64,000 nt of DNA from JBAZMA01 sp041649995 (GCA_041649995.1 JBAZMA010000002.1:1-64000); one strand, 5' to 3'. Numbered from the stretch's first letter, positions 15,715 through 25,473 are shown. The notes: generated by a model from the sequence alone, not told the origin. Program-made: numbers and translations.

Positions 15715-17430
15715 ATGTCCATCTTGCTTCTATTTTCTTTTCTCGCGGGATTCGTGTCGATCATGGCGCCGTGCATCTGGCCCATTTTGCCTATTGTCCT
15801 GTCCGCCTCAACGGTGCAAGGCAGGCAGAGGCCTTTGGGGATTACGCTGGGCCTGATGACCAGCTTCACGGCATTTACCCTTGTCATTGCCTATCTGGAA
15901 AGCCTGTTTCCCGTTGATCCCAATCTTTTTCGGCTCATTGCGGCAGTTGTCATCGGCATTTTGGGGCTGACTATGCTGATACCGCCTTTGGGCATGAGAT
16001 TGGAAGATTTCATGAACAGGGCCATGCGTCGCTTCCGCGGCCCTGGAAGGCCCAGGGGGAGCGGTTTCGCCGGGGGCTATGCCATGGGATTTTCCACGGG
16101 TTTGATCTGGGCGCCTTGCGCCGGGCCGATCCTGGCGACCATTGCCACTCTTGCCGCCACGCAGCAGGTCACGTTTAAGGTCGTTCTTGTGACCCTGGCT
16201 TACGCCTTTGGCCTGGGTATTCCTTTGTTTCTTTTTTCCCTGGCCGGTTCGCGCGGTTTTGATTTCATGCGCAGGTTCACAAAATACACGGGCCTTATCC
16301 GCAGGGCTTTCGGCCTGGTCCTGATCGTGGCGGCGATCCTGGTGTATACGAATTACGACAAGGTGATTCAGCTAAGGGTATTGAAAGCGTTCCCTTCCTA
16401 TGGAAGCTTTTTGACAAAGATCGAGGACAGCGAACAGGTGAGAAGACAGCTGGAACTCCTGGAAACACAAAAAAGAAGGCTTCGTCCGCAGATGAAAGAA
16501 AGGATCATGGCCCCGGAATTCAAGGGTATCACGGGGTGGCTGAATACCCCTGAGCCCTTGACCATGGAAGGCCTCAGGGGCAAGGTTGTTCTCGTCGATT
16601 TCTGGACGTATACCTGCATCAATTGCCTCAGGTCCATGCCTTATGTGACATCCTGGTATGAAAAATATAAAGATAGCAATTTTGTCATCGTGGGCGTGCA
16701 TACACCGGAATTTTCCTTTGAAAAAGGCGCCGATAACGTCCGCAACGCCGTCCGTATGTTCAATATCCGCTACCCTGTGGCCCAGGATAACGACTATCAG
16801 ACGTGGCGCGCCTATGGTAACCGTTATTGGCCCGCCAAATACCTGATCGATGTCAACGGGAAGATACGCTACAGGCATTTCGGGGAAGGGCGTTACGAGG
16901 AAACCGAACAGGCCATCCGGGACCTTTTGGAGGAAGCGGGATACCGGCCTGAAGGCGTCGGGGCCTCTGGTAAAGCCCGCAGGCCCTCGTATTACACGAC
17001 GCCTGAAACATATCTGGGTTGGGGCAGGATCAATCCTTTGGCCTGCAGGCAGGTTGTTCGCGCGGGCGCGCAGGAATTTTCCATGCCGGGGAACCTGCCT
17101 GAAGATTCTTTCGCCTTCGACGGTGCCTGGGACATTTCCGAAGAAGCCGCGCGGGCCTCCAAAGGCGCGGCATTGGAATTGCATTTTCGGGCCGAACAGG
17201 TTTTTCTTGTTGTGACGCCGCCGGAAGAGGGCGGGTCGATAAAAGTTTTTCTGGATGGCAGGCCTGTGGACGGCTTGTCCGCTGGAAAAGACGTGGAGAA
17301 TGCCCGCGTTGAGCTTGATGTCGAGAGGCTCTATCATCTTATCGATTTAAAGGGAAAACCCGGGAGCCATATCCTGAGGCTGGAGTTTGAGAACGACGGT
17401 ATTTCGGCATACGCTTTTACTTTCGGATAG
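15715..17430 (+). CDS. DipZ-like CcdA-thioredoxin fusion protein
   Basis: 571 residues. Residues 1-215 form a CcdA/DsbD-type six-TM electron carrier with PCIWPILP and APCAGP cysteines in the membrane. Residues about 265-420 form a periplasmic thioredoxin-like domain with the redox motif CINC in TYTCINCLRS, typical of DipZ rather than ResA. Residues about 430-571 are a beta-rich C-terminal domain as in mycobacterial DipZ. It likely carries reducing power from cytoplasmic thioredoxin to extracytoplasmic disulfides. It is followed 24 bases later by a glycosyltransferase gene. Confidence 0.9.
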   Translation: MSILLLFSFLAGFVSIMAPCIWPILPIVLSASTVQGRQRPLGITLGLMTSFTAFTLVIAYLESLFPVDPNLFRLIAAVVIGILGLTMLIPPLGMRLEDFMNRAMRRFRGPGRPRGSGFAGGYAMGFSTGLIWAPCAGPILATIATLAATQQVTFKVVLVTLAYAFGLGIPLFLFSLAGSRGFDFMRRFTKYTGLIRRAFGLVLIVAAILVYTNYDKVIQLRVLKAFPSYGSFLTKIEDSEQVRRQLELLETQKRRLRPQMKERIMAPEFKGITGWLNTPEPLTMEGLRGKVVLVDFWTYTCINCLRSMPYVTSWYEKYKDSNFVIVGVHTPEFSFEKGADNVRNAVRMFNIRYPVAQDNDYQTWRAYGNRYWPAKYLIDVNGKIRYRHFGEGRYEETEQAIRDLLEEAGYRPEGVGASGKARRPSYYTTPETYLGWGRINPLACRQVVRAGAQEFSMPGNLPEDSFAFDGAWDISEEAARASKGAALELHFRAEQVFLVVTPPEEGGSIKVFLDGRPVDGLSAGKDVENARVELDVERLYHLIDLKGKPGSHILRLEFENDGISAYAFTFG

Positions 17431-17454
17431 GCACCCAAGGGCGCGATTTCCGGC

Positions 17455-18912
17455 ATGGTAGTTTCGGACAATTTGAAAAAAGAACTCCCTATCTGGATCC
17501 TCACAGCCGCTTTCCTGGCCATAAAGGTCCCGCTTTTGTTCGCTCCCGCCTACCTGATGGAGTGGGACGAAGCGGTTTACATGGGGATCGGAAAATACCT
17601 TTTCTCTTTCGGCCAGGCCGGCCTGTTTGAAGATTTTCGCCCTTTGGGTCTGCCGTTTTTTCTCGGGTTCTTCTGGAAATCCGGGTTGTCTCCTTTGATA
17701 TTCGGCCGCCTTCTTGTGACGGCCTTTTCCGCAGGCCTGATCCTTGTTACCTACAGCGTCGCCCGGTCGATCTACAGCCCTTTTAAAGGCCTGCTCGCCG
17801 CCGCCATCCTGATCACCTCGCCGCTTTTTTTATTCTATTCAGACCGCCTCTACACGGAGATCCCGTCCACCTTTTTTGTCATGCTGGCGCTTTACGCCTT
17901 TGTGAAGAATAAGGCGGGATGGGCCGGTGCCCTGGCCGGCCTTGGTTTCCTCACAAAATTTCCTCAAGGGCTGATCCTTGTTGTTTTTCTTCTCGTCCTT
18001 TTTCTCGAAAGGCGCCGCGATGGCAGGGATTTTTTCAGGCAGGCCCTTGTCCTGCTCGGGTCTTTCGCGGTCGTCGTCATGCCGTATTTCATTTTCAATT
18101 TTCTGGCCTACAGCCGGCCCCAAACGGGTTTTTTCCAGGCGTTATTTCTGCCGCTTGTCCACGCCAGGCAGTTTGAGAGCAGCGTTGTAACGGGGGATTT
18201 TTTGGGTTCTTTTGAATTTTATATCCTTGGGCCCGTCAAGGACCATGGCATACTGATCTTCGCCTTCGCCAGGCTCATCAGCCTTTTTTCCAGGGGACGT
18301 CTCAGGACGTTTGAGGAAAAAACGGGGTTTTTGTACGCGGTCCTGTTCTTCATGTATTTCGCCTTCATCCCGCATAAAGAAATGCGTTACTGGCAGGTCA
18401 TCTTTCCCATTTTTGCGGTTTTTGCCTCGGACGGGCTCTGGGGGTTTTTTGAATCCCTGAAAGTGAAAAAGCTGATCAGGCATCCTGGCGCCCTGGCGTT
18501 GGCCGTCTTTTGCCTGCTTTTATTCCTCAGGTTCGTCCATTTCAGGGCCGATCTGACATCCGGGCAAGGGCCTCTCTTTGACAGAAATGAAATTCTTGCC
18601 GCGCGGTATCAATATCTGGACCGCCTGCCTGTTTCCGGCGCCATTTTAACAACCCACCCCTGGCCTTGCGCGTATACGGACAAGCTGTTTGTCCCTTTTT
18701 TCATGGAATCCGGACAGGCGGCTCTGTCCGCCTACCAAAGGCTTAACAAGGAGCATGCTGTGGGAGGCATCCTTATTCCCCTTCAGGGCTTTCCCTGCGA
18801 AGGCGGCGATGAACTTTGTCAAAAGTCCAATCTTCGCCTGCTTGAGCAAATCAAAAAAAACAGGAAAGCAGCCGAAGGGAACAATGAGGCATTTTATCTG
18901 TTGGCGCCTTGA
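17455..18912 (+). CDS. GT-C (GT39/PMT-type) membrane glycosyltransferase
   Basis: 485 residues with about ten TM helices. The first extracytoplasmic loop has the DE-type catalytic motif (YLMEWDEAVYMG), and there is a second typical segment (SPLFLFYSDRLYTEIPSTFF). The family transfers sugars from polyprenyl-phosphate donors to lipid, protein or glycan acceptors. The donor and acceptor here are unknown. It probably forms an operon with the DipZ-like gene (24-base gap). A second GT-C enzyme lies at 35726. Confidence 0.85.
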   Translation: MVVSDNLKKELPIWILTAAFLAIKVPLLFAPAYLMEWDEAVYMGIGKYLFSFGQAGLFEDFRPLGLPFFLGFFWKSGLSPLIFGRLLVTAFSAGLILVTYSVARSIYSPFKGLLAAAILITSPLFLFYSDRLYTEIPSTFFVMLALYAFVKNKAGWAGALAGLGFLTKFPQGLILVVFLLVLFLERRRDGRDFFRQALVLLGSFAVVVMPYFIFNFLAYSRPQTGFFQALFLPLVHARQFESSVVTGDFLGSFEFYILGPVKDHGILIFAFARLISLFSRGRLRTFEEKTGFLYAVLFFMYFAFIPHKEMRYWQVIFPIFAVFASDGLWGFFESLKVKKLIRHPGALALAVFCLLLFLRFVHFRADLTSGQGPLFDRNEILAARYQYLDRLPVSGAILTTHPWPCAYTDKLFVPFFMESGQAALSAYQRLNKEHAVGGILIPLQGFPCEGGDELCQKSNLRLLEQIKKNRKAAEGNNEAFYLLAP

Positions 18913-19028
18913 ACGGAGGGGATTTTTTCGCAGAAAACCGTCAAGGTTTGGGGGAAGCAGGCTGTTTTGGGGATGGGAAAAATATGCCAGAATAAAAGGG
19001 TGTTTTTAGCTCAGAAAGGAGCTTGAAA

Positions 19029-19706
19029 ATGCCTCTCTTAAGAAGTCTGTTTTTGATTGTATTTCTGGCCGCCTGTTCTTGCCGCCCGGCAGCAGGGGAG
19101 TCGAACATCCCGGTATCCGCGACGGAGGATCTGATGCGTGAACACGGCCTTCTCAGCAGGCTCCTGCTGATTTACGAGGACGCTGTTGTAAAGCTGAAGG
19201 CTGGTGAGGAGTATCCCGTGGAGATTTTGGCCGGGGCCACCAGGATCGTCCGGAAATTCATCGAAGATTACCATGAAAGGCTCGAAGAGGACCATGTTTT
19301 TCCCTTGTTTGAAAAGGCCGGGCCGCATAAGGAACTGGCCGCGCTTTTAAGAAAACAGCATGACGCGGGGCGGCGGGTCACTGATGAGCTCCTGCGGCTG
19401 ACAGGGGAGCGAAGCCTTTCTCCCGAAGACAGGGTCAAGCTGATCGAAGGCTTGCAGAAGTATATCCGCATGTATCGGCCCCATGAGGCCAGAGAAGATA
19501 CTGTTTTGTTCCCCGCTTTTCGCGAAATTGTCTCCGCGGAAGATTACGAAACCCTGGGGGAGGAATTTGAAAAAGAAGAAAAGCGGCTTTTCGGGGAAGG
19601 GGGGTTTGGGAAGATGGTCGACGAGGTCAAAAAGCTGGAAGAGTCTGCCGGTATCCAGGACCTTTCGCAATTCACGCCTGCGCCCAAAAGTGAAGAATTC
19701 ATATAG
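19029..19706 (+). CDS. hemerythrin-like (HHE) domain lipoprotein
   Basis: 225 residues from the ATG with AAGGAG 8 bases upstream. The signal peptide ends in a lipobox (LAAC). The mature part has the hemerythrin-like iron ligands in order: MREHGLL, DYHERLEEDHVF, RKQHDAG, and YRPHEAREDTVLFP, with the last HxxxE. This matches HHE cation-binding proteins. A lipid-anchored extracytoplasmic diiron protein of this kind may sense or scavenge O2 or NO. A terminator follows. Confidence 0.88.
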   Translation: MPLLRSLFLIVFLAACSCRPAAGESNIPVSATEDLMREHGLLSRLLLIYEDAVVKLKAGEEYPVEILAGATRIVRKFIEDYHERLEEDHVFPLFEKAGPHKELAALLRKQHDAGRRVTDELLRLTGERSLSPEDRVKLIEGLQKYIRMYRPHEAREDTVLFPAFREIVSAEDYETLGEEFEKEEKRLFGEGGFGKMVDEVKKLEESAGIQDLSQFTPAPKSEEFI

Positions 19707-19727
19707 AGTGAGTCAATTTAAAGAAAG

Positions 19728-19761
19728 AAAAAGGCCCCGTTGTAAAACGGAGCCTTTTTTT
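19728..19761. terminator. terminator after the hemerythrin-like gene
   Basis: AAAAAGGCCCCGTT pairs, with one mismatch, with AACGGAGCCTTTTT and is followed by T; it lies between convergent genes. Confidence 0.85.
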
Positions 19762-19797
19762 GGGCCCGAAAGCGGAAGGTGTTTTTCCTCCGATGAA

Positions 19798-20934
19798 TCA
19801 GGGACGCAGGATCACCTTGGTGCATCCGTCCTTTTGATCGAAAAGGGAATAGCCTGCGGGCGCTTCCTCCAGTTTCATGACATGGCTGATGACGCCGGAG
19901 GGATCGATCCTTTCTTTTTCAACCAGGTGCATGAGTTGTTCGTTGTAGTTTTTAACAGGGCACTGCCCCATGCGGATCTGCAGTTCTTTCTGAAAGAGGT
20001 CTCCCAGTGGGAAGCCGTCATAAGCGCTCAGGTAAACCCCCGGGATTCCCAGCGTTGAGAATTTTCTGGCTGTTTTGGCCATCCATTCAAAGACCTGAAG
20101 CGGGTATTCATTGGCATAGGCCGGATTCCTGAGTCCGGCGTCGGCGGCGCTCTTGTGGTCGTGGCCGATGGCTTCGTATCCCACGCAGTCAATGCAGATG
20201 CCGCCTTTTCCTTCCGTCAAGTCGTTCACGGCTTCCAGAGGATCCTGTTGGTCAAAATTAACTGCCACGGCCCCTAAACCCCTGGTTTTCTCAAGGCGCG
20301 CGGGAACCCGGTCCACGGAAATGACCATGGCAGCACCCCTTAAAAACGCGCTCATAACGGCAAAATATCCTACGGGCCCGGCGCCGTAGACAATGACATC
20401 GTCCCCTGGTTTAACATTGGCGATATCCGTGCCGAAATATCCCGTGGGAAGGATGTCGGAAAGGAAAACCGCTTTTTCATCGCTGACATTATCCGGTACC
20501 CGGAGGCATTCGGTGTTGGCAAAGGGAACCCGGACATATTCCGCCTGGCCGCCGTCATATCCGCCGAGGCTTTGCGTATAGCCGAAGGCTCCTCCGCCCA
20601 GACCTTTGGGATTCGAGCGGTCGCATTGCGACCAGAGTTGATGACGGCAATACCAGCATTTTCCACAGCTGATATTGAAAGGGATGACCACCCGGTCTCC
20701 TATTTTGACCTCTGTCACATCAATACCCGTGTCTTTGACGATTCCCATGAATTCATGGCCCAGCGTTTGTCCCGGTTCCATCCCTTCCACGTTCCCATGG
20801 TAAAGATGCAGGTCGGAACCGCAGATGGCCGTTGTCGTGACCTCAAGGATGACGTCTTCGCCATCCTGGATTTTTGGGATCGGTTTTTCATCGATGCGCA
20901 CGTCCCTGGCGCCGTGATAGACGACAGCTTTCAT
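19798..20934 (-). CDS. zinc-dependent alcohol dehydrogenase (FdhA-like)
   Basis: 378 residues of the medium-chain dehydrogenase family. Catalytic zinc ligands are in AICGSDLHLYHG and LGHEFMG, four structural-zinc cysteines in CGKCWYCRHQLWSQC, and the nucleotide motif is GAGPVG. The insertion pattern resembles glutathione-independent formaldehyde dehydrogenases and their relatives. It should oxidise an alcohol or aldehyde with NAD(P). Its start is fixed by AAAGGAGG. It lies downstream of a GH15 and a membrane-protein gene on the same strand, but about 70 bases separate it from them. Confidence 0.9.
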   Translation of the reverse strand: MKAVVYHGARDVRIDEKPIPKIQDGEDVILEVTTTAICGSDLHLYHGNVEGMEPGQTLGHEFMGIVKDTGIDVTEVKIGDRVVIPFNISCGKCWYCRHQLWSQCDRSNPKGLGGGAFGYTQSLGGYDGGQAEYVRVPFANTECLRVPDNVSDEKAVFLSDILPTGYFGTDIANVKPGDDVIVYGAGPVGYFAVMSAFLRGAAMVISVDRVPARLEKTRGLGAVAVNFDQQDPLEAVNDLTEGKGGICIDCVGYEAIGHDHKSAADAGLRNPAYANEYPLQVFEWMAKTARKFSTLGIPGVYLSAYDGFPLGDLFQKELQIRMGQCPVKNYNEQLMHLVEKERIDPSGVISHVMKLEEAPAGYSLFDQKDGCTKVILRP

Positions 20935-21006
20935 AATATCCTCCTTTTTTATCTGGGCGTGGATGAAGTTTGAGGAAAAAGGCGGTTAAATCGTCCATAG
21001 TCATTT

Positions 21007-21480
21007 TCAAGGCATTTTGTAGAAAGTGCCAAGGATGATCCCGAAAACGATATGGGAAAGGATGATGGAAACCGGTGTTTGTATCCCGTAATTCAAAGCC
21101 AGAAATCCCGGGGGTTCAAGCTGGCGCACGACTGTCGGGCCGTAAGTTTCATCCGCCATCCGGGGGTGCAGGCTGGGGAAAATCGGCATGGTGACCAGGA
21201 GAAAAGAGGCGTGTGTAAAACCGATCACCGCGCCTTTCCACCAGGCAGGCCCGTCCCATTGATGGAAAGCGGCGATGTACAATAGGGAGAGGATCCAACC
21301 ATTGGCCATATGCATGAAAATACCGGCAAGCCTGGCGCGGTCGCGGTCCGGGGTCACGATCATTCCCAGGATATAGGGGATATTCATCCGTGTCATGTGA
21401 AAAGCCTGACTGAATGACATCAGGATGGTCAGCACAATCGTTCCCGCGAAACCCCATACAAGCCACCCCGCGTAATTCAT
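21007..21480 (-). CDS. four-TM membrane protein
   Basis: 157 residues with four hydrophobic segments (about 5-25, 52-73, 80-100 and 128-152). A conserved-looking AGIFMHMANGWILSLLY stretch and HASFLLVTMPIFPSLHPRM contain potential ligand His and Met residues. The ATG overlaps the GH15 stop by 4 bases (ATGA), so the two are translationally coupled. It may belong to DUF6789, a tentative assignment. The function is unknown. Confidence 0.65.
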   Translation of the reverse strand: MNYAGWLVWGFAGTIVLTILMSFSQAFHMTRMNIPYILGMIVTPDRDRARLAGIFMHMANGWILSLLYIAAFHQWDGPAWWKGAVIGFTHASFLLVTMPIFPSLHPRMADETYGPTVVRQLEPPGFLALNYGIQTPVSIILSHIVFGIILGTFYKMP

Positions 21481-23291
21481 GGTTTGGTCCTTTCCTGTTT
21501 ATTTCGGTTATTGGCCAGCGCCAGGGCCGCGTTAATGATCCCCAGATGAGTGAATGCCAGGGGGAAATTTCCCAATTGTCTGCGGCTTTTGGGATCGAAT
21601 TCTTCGGCAAATAGCCCCACTTCATTTCCGTGTAAAAGAAACCGTCGAAAAATTGATTCCGCGTCCCCGTAGCTTCCGCCGCCATTAGCCAGAAAATCCA
21701 CTGCCCAAAGCGCGCAGACATTGAAACTGCCTTCTTCATAGTCGTGATTCCTGTAAAAATAAGTTTCCTGGAAAGACAGTTCACGCTTGATCCTTGAGAA
21801 TGTTTTCTTCATCCTGTCGCAATCATAGGGGAGGAATCCATACCATGGCATCAGCAGAAGGCTAGCATCAATATCCGGATTCTCCAGGGATGCGACATAG
21901 CTTTGCCGGCTTTCGCTCCAGGCCTGGTTTTCGATTACGTCTTTGACCGCGTTCCTGGCATTCTCATATGCTTCTTTTTTTTCCAGGCGCAGCAGCCCTT
22001 TTTTTTCAAAAGAAAGCAGCCTGTCGAACGCGGTCCAGCAGAGCAGCAGTGAATGCGTGTAATGCCTGGTTCTGCCTCGGTGTTCCCATATTCCTGAGTC
22101 CGGCTCTTTCCAGCGAGACAAAACAAAGCGGCCGAAATCATTCAGCATTTCCTTGATCTCCGTGTCCAATTTTTCCCTGCCGTTGAGAAGCTCATAGGTG
22201 GAATTGATGACCTCACCATAGACATCCAGCTGAAGTTGTCCCGCCGCTTTGTTTCCGATCCGCACGGGTTTTGAACCTCTGTAACCCGAGAGATGCCTGA
22301 GTTCCGTCTCTTCGGAAGGCCATCTTCCGTAAACATCATAGAGGATCTTTAAAGACGGGCGCGTCAGGCGGGTGGAATGCAGGAGCCAGCTCACAAAGGC
22401 CTCCGCCTCTTCAAGAAATCCGATAGAAAGAAGGGCATGAGTGGTCAGGGACGCGTCCCTGAGCCAGCAGTAGCGGTAATCCCAGTTTAACCCGGCTCCA
22501 GGCCATTCAGGAAGCGAGGTCGTAGGGGAGGCGACAATAGCGCCTGAAGGAGCGAATGACAAAAGTTTCAAGACCAAGGCGCTGCGCAGGACGGCCGATT
22601 CGAATTCTCCACGATAGGAGATCTTTGAAGACCAGTCCTGCCACCAGGTTTCCGTGCGCCGCAGCAACTGTTCAAACCAGGCATCTTTGTAGGGAGAAAG
22701 GCTGGCCGGATACTCATCGGACAGCGACAGCGAAAACCACGCCTTTTGTCCTTTTTTAAGAGAGAAATTCCCCGAGGCTTTCCCGTTTGCAACAGAAAGG
22801 GCCGCGTTGGTTTGAAGCGCTAAAAGCCCGAAGCGTGTTTCAGCCCGCAGCCCCATGAATTTCTTATCCTGCAGGGTTAGAGTTTGAGTTCCATAGCCCG
22901 GTCTGGGGTCAAAAACGCATTCAATTGCAGCCTCGCCGCAAAGGCATTCCACAAGCCGTATGATCTGATGCGCGGGCAGGAAGGTCGAATTTTTCTGTTC
23001 CAGCGTCAGGGCGGGCATGAAATCCGTCAGCCGGACGGCCGCGCCGGTTTTTGAAAACAGGGTCTGCAGGATATTGGTTTTTTCCCTGTATTTCTGCCGC
23101 GCTTGCCAGCTGCCGGTCGGCGCTATCTTCCAGCGCCCGCCTTTTTCAGGATCGAGGATTGCCGCGAAAAAAGAGGGACTGTCGAATTTTGGCCAGCAGA
23201 GCCAGTCCATTGACCCGTTGTTAGAAACAAGAGCGGCGCTGCGGCAGTCCCCTATGATTCCGTAATCGTTGATATCGTGGCAAAATTCCAT
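21477..23291 (-). CDS. glycoside hydrolase family 15 (glucoamylase/trehalase-like)
   Basis: 604 residues. It has the N-terminal beta-sandwich start typical of bacterial GH15 (YGIIGDCRSAALVSNNGSMDWLCWPKFDSPSFFAAIL) and the alpha/alpha-barrel with DYRYCWLRDASLTTHALL and a likely catalytic Glu in GIWEHRGRTRHYTHS. It hydrolyses alpha-glucosidic bonds in oligosaccharides, glycogen or trehalose. It has no signal peptide, so it is cytoplasmic. It overlaps the small membrane-protein gene downstream by 4 bases. A terminator-like hairpin lies upstream. Confidence 0.92.
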   Translation of the reverse strand: MEFCHDINDYGIIGDCRSAALVSNNGSMDWLCWPKFDSPSFFAAILDPEKGGRWKIAPTGSWQARQKYREKTNILQTLFSKTGAAVRLTDFMPALTLEQKNSTFLPAHQIIRLVECLCGEAAIECVFDPRPGYGTQTLTLQDKKFMGLRAETRFGLLALQTNAALSVANGKASGNFSLKKGQKAWFSLSLSDEYPASLSPYKDAWFEQLLRRTETWWQDWSSKISYRGEFESAVLRSALVLKLLSFAPSGAIVASPTTSLPEWPGAGLNWDYRYCWLRDASLTTHALLSIGFLEEAEAFVSWLLHSTRLTRPSLKILYDVYGRWPSEETELRHLSGYRGSKPVRIGNKAAGQLQLDVYGEVINSTYELLNGREKLDTEIKEMLNDFGRFVLSRWKEPDSGIWEHRGRTRHYTHSLLLCWTAFDRLLSFEKKGLLRLEKKEAYENARNAVKDVIENQAWSESRQSYVASLENPDIDASLLLMPWYGFLPYDCDRMKKTFSRIKRELSFQETYFYRNHDYEEGSFNVCALWAVDFLANGGGSYGDAESIFRRFLLHGNEVGLFAEEFDPKSRRQLGNFPLAFTHLGIINAALALANNRNKQERTKP

Positions 23292-23336
23292 GTTGATTGA
23301 GAAAGTTTGTAAAAAAAGAGCCGTCCTGGAGAAAGC

Positions 23337-23367
23337 AAAAAAGCCCCGATGAGGCAGGGGCTTTTTT
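23337..23367 (-). terminator. terminator after the minus-strand membrane-protein gene
   Basis: AAAAAAGCCCC pairs with GGGGCTTTTTT around a 9-base loop, with T-runs on both strands, just downstream of the gene ending at 23384. Confidence 0.85.
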
Positions 23368-23383
23368 ATCCTTTTAGAACTAT

Positions 23384-24232
23384 TTAAGCGCGCGTGATAG
23401 GTTCTTCCTCGTAAAGGGGCGTGCCTATGAAGCCTCCCATGTAGGCGGCCGCGGCTCCCAGCAAAAGCATAAAGAATCCGGCAATCGCTGTTTTTCCCAT
23501 GACATCGCCCGCTCCTTCAGCCGTTTCTTTGGCTTTTTCCCCGAGTTCCCTGGTTTTTTGCACGACCATGCCACGGGTCCGCAGAAGATTGTTGACTTTT
23601 TCTTCCGCCTGAGGACGCGTCATTGTGGTATTGCGCGTCAGAAGAGAGAGGAGATTGTCCTTTTTGACCTGGGATGTGGGGTCTTGCAGAAGATCGCCGG
23701 CGGCTTTTGTTATTTCCGGAATATTCTTTGGCGTCTGGCCTTCCCGCGTTTCATTGAGTCCCAGCGTTTCATTGATGTTTCCACCCGGTGAAAATTGCTC
23801 GATGCCCTGGGAGACAGCCTGGCCCGCGCCTGATGCCCCGGCGCCCATAAGGCCCATGCCTCCGGCTAAAAGCACGCCCAGAGATGTCGCCAAAAAGACC
23901 ACTTTTATCAGCGTCGTCATGCCCAGGACAATAACGCCGTGCATGCCGCCTTCTGATTTTGTCCAGGCGCTGGAAAAGCGGCCTGTGACCATACCGCCGA
24001 TAAAAAGGGCAATGAGTCCGCTGATGATCCACCATACAACCGTTCCCGCGCCGATCGCGGCCATTTGCGAAGGGTCCCTTGGATTTATGGCTCCTAAGCC
24101 GATCCCCATACCCAAAAGCGCCAATGCCATTTCAATGAGCAGGACCAGGATGGTCCCCGCAAAGATCGCCCCCCAGGACAGGCGGCTGCAGCACGTATTT
24201 TGTTCGCTTTGAATGACAGCTTCTTCCGCCAT
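23384..24232 (-). CDS. hypothetical multi-TM membrane protein with long central loop
   Basis: 282 residues. Three hydrophobic segments lie in the first half (about 18-45, 60-85 and 98-130), with CC at residues 14-15 before the first. A long polar, partly helical loop (about 135-235) and a final TM helix follow. The glycine-rich GGMVTGRFSSAW segment resembles YrzE/TIGR04086-type proteins, a weak similarity. AGGAGGAAG precedes the ATG. The function is unknown. Confidence 0.6.
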   Translation of the reverse strand: MAEEAVIQSEQNTCCSRLSWGAIFAGTILVLLIEMALALLGMGIGLGAINPRDPSQMAAIGAGTVVWWIISGLIALFIGGMVTGRFSSAWTKSEGGMHGVIVLGMTTLIKVVFLATSLGVLLAGGMGLMGAGASGAGQAVSQGIEQFSPGGNINETLGLNETREGQTPKNIPEITKAAGDLLQDPTSQVKKDNLLSLLTRNTTMTRPQAEEKVNNLLRTRGMVVQKTRELGEKAKETAEGAGDVMGKTAIAGFFMLLLGAAAAYMGGFIGTPLYEEEPITRA

Positions 24233-24458
24233 GACTTCCTCCTCGTTAATGAGATTAAAATCAATCGCTTTGCTCTTTAGAAGGTTCTAAAGGATGGATG
24301 ACAACAGGAAACGATCCCATGCTAATGATTTTCTTTTTCCGGATCAATGACCGTTTCTCCCATTCTCCTGACTGAATTCAGTTTACGTCTTATTAGTGCT
24401 TAAGGCTTTGTGTTACAATAAAAGGCATGAATCCCAATCCCTGAGAAGGAGGCTCGGC

Positions 24459-24815
24459 ATGTCTATTTTAAAAGAATTCAAAGAGTTTGCGGTTAAAGGT
24501 AATGCCGTGGATATGGCTGTGGGCATTGTGGTAGGGGCTGCCTTCAGCAGAATCGTCAATTCACTGGTCAATGACGTCATCATGCCTCCCGCCGGCCTTT
24601 TGGTCAGCGGTTCGAATTTCAGCAGCCTTAAATTTGTCCTTAAAAAAGCGGTTGGGGAATCCTCGGAAGTGGCCATCCGTTACGGCGAATTCATCAACGC
24701 CCTGGTGAACTTTCTGATCCTGGCGTTTTCCATCTTTATCTTCGTCAAGCTCATCAACGTCCTGCGCAGGGATAAACCTCCCGCAGAGAGCGAACCACGG
24801 AATCCGCCCGCCTGA
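24459..24815 (+). CDS. mscL: large-conductance mechanosensitive channel, C-terminally short
   Basis: 118 residues from the ATG with AGAAGGAGG upstream. The N-terminal amphipathic helix and TM1 (SILKEFKEFAVKGNAVDMAVGIVVGAAF), the VNDVIMPPAGLL loop, and TM2 (INALVNFLILAFSIFIFVKLIN) are all present. The channel opens under membrane tension during osmotic downshock. Usual MscL proteins are about 130-150 residues. This one ends in RRDKPPAESEPRNPPA and lacks the cytoplasmic helical bundle. Confidence 0.95.
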   Translation: MSILKEFKEFAVKGNAVDMAVGIVVGAAFSRIVNSLVNDVIMPPAGLLVSGSNFSSLKFVLKKAVGESSEVAIRYGEFINALVNFLILAFSIFIFVKLINVLRRDKPPAESEPRNPPA

Positions 24816-24925
24816 AAAGCTCCTTGATTCAGAGAGAAAACAGTCAAGAAAATGAGGAAAACGGGAATTTACAACGGCGGTTTAAGGGTGTAGATAGCAG
24901 GAGAATGATTACCCTTTGGAGCCCC

Positions 24926-25444
24926 ATGAGGTATGCCCTGATTTTCTTTATCGCCGTGCTTTTGATTTTCGCCGTGGTTCATTTGACCTGGCCCTCGGAG
25001 TTGAGCGATATTGCCTCTCGCAAAGGCATGGGATACCGGCTGGCGTGGGTGACAGGCAAGGATGAAGACAAGGACGCGGATTGGGAGCATAACCTGAATT
25101 TTACCTTTGGACTGTCCCGTTATATTGCCGCCCAAGTGGAAGGCGGGCTGGGGACGGATTATGAGGGAGGGGCGGATTCCTACACGTTGTCCGCCGATGT
25201 GCAGTTCAGGGCCCCTATAGAAAATACAGCCCCTTATGTCTTTGCCGGAGGTGGAGTTCATAGCAGCACATTCGATGAAACTTTTAACATCAAGGATACC
25301 TGCTTCGGCAGGGTGGGCGCGGGTTTTGAATATTTTTTCAGCCGGACGATCGCGGGGAATACGGAAGGGCTCTTTACGATCAAGGGCGGGGATGACACGT
25401 TTAATGGATGGCAATTGCGGATGGGAATAAAATTCTATACATAA
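24926..25444 (+). CDS. outer-membrane beta-barrel protein
   Basis: 172 residues from the ATG that follows GGAG by 4 bases; another ATG at 24905 is possible. The signal sequence (RYALIFFIAVLLIFAVVHLTWPS) is followed by alternating amphipathic strands with Gly/aromatic turns: LNFTFGLSRYIAAQVEGGLG, YVFAGGGVH, GRVGAGFEYFF and a terminal strand WQLRMGIKFYT. This fits a small eight-strand barrel of the OMP_b-brl type. Ligand or role unknown. A terminator follows. Confidence 0.7.
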   Translation: MRYALIFFIAVLLIFAVVHLTWPSELSDIASRKGMGYRLAWVTGKDEDKDADWEHNLNFTFGLSRYIAAQVEGGLGTDYEGGADSYTLSADVQFRAPIENTAPYVFAGGGVHSSTFDETFNIKDTCFGRVGAGFEYFFSRTIAGNTEGLFTIKGGDDTFNGWQLRMGIKFYT

Positions 25445-25473
25445 TCTTTTAGGGCAAACATGATCGGCAAGAC

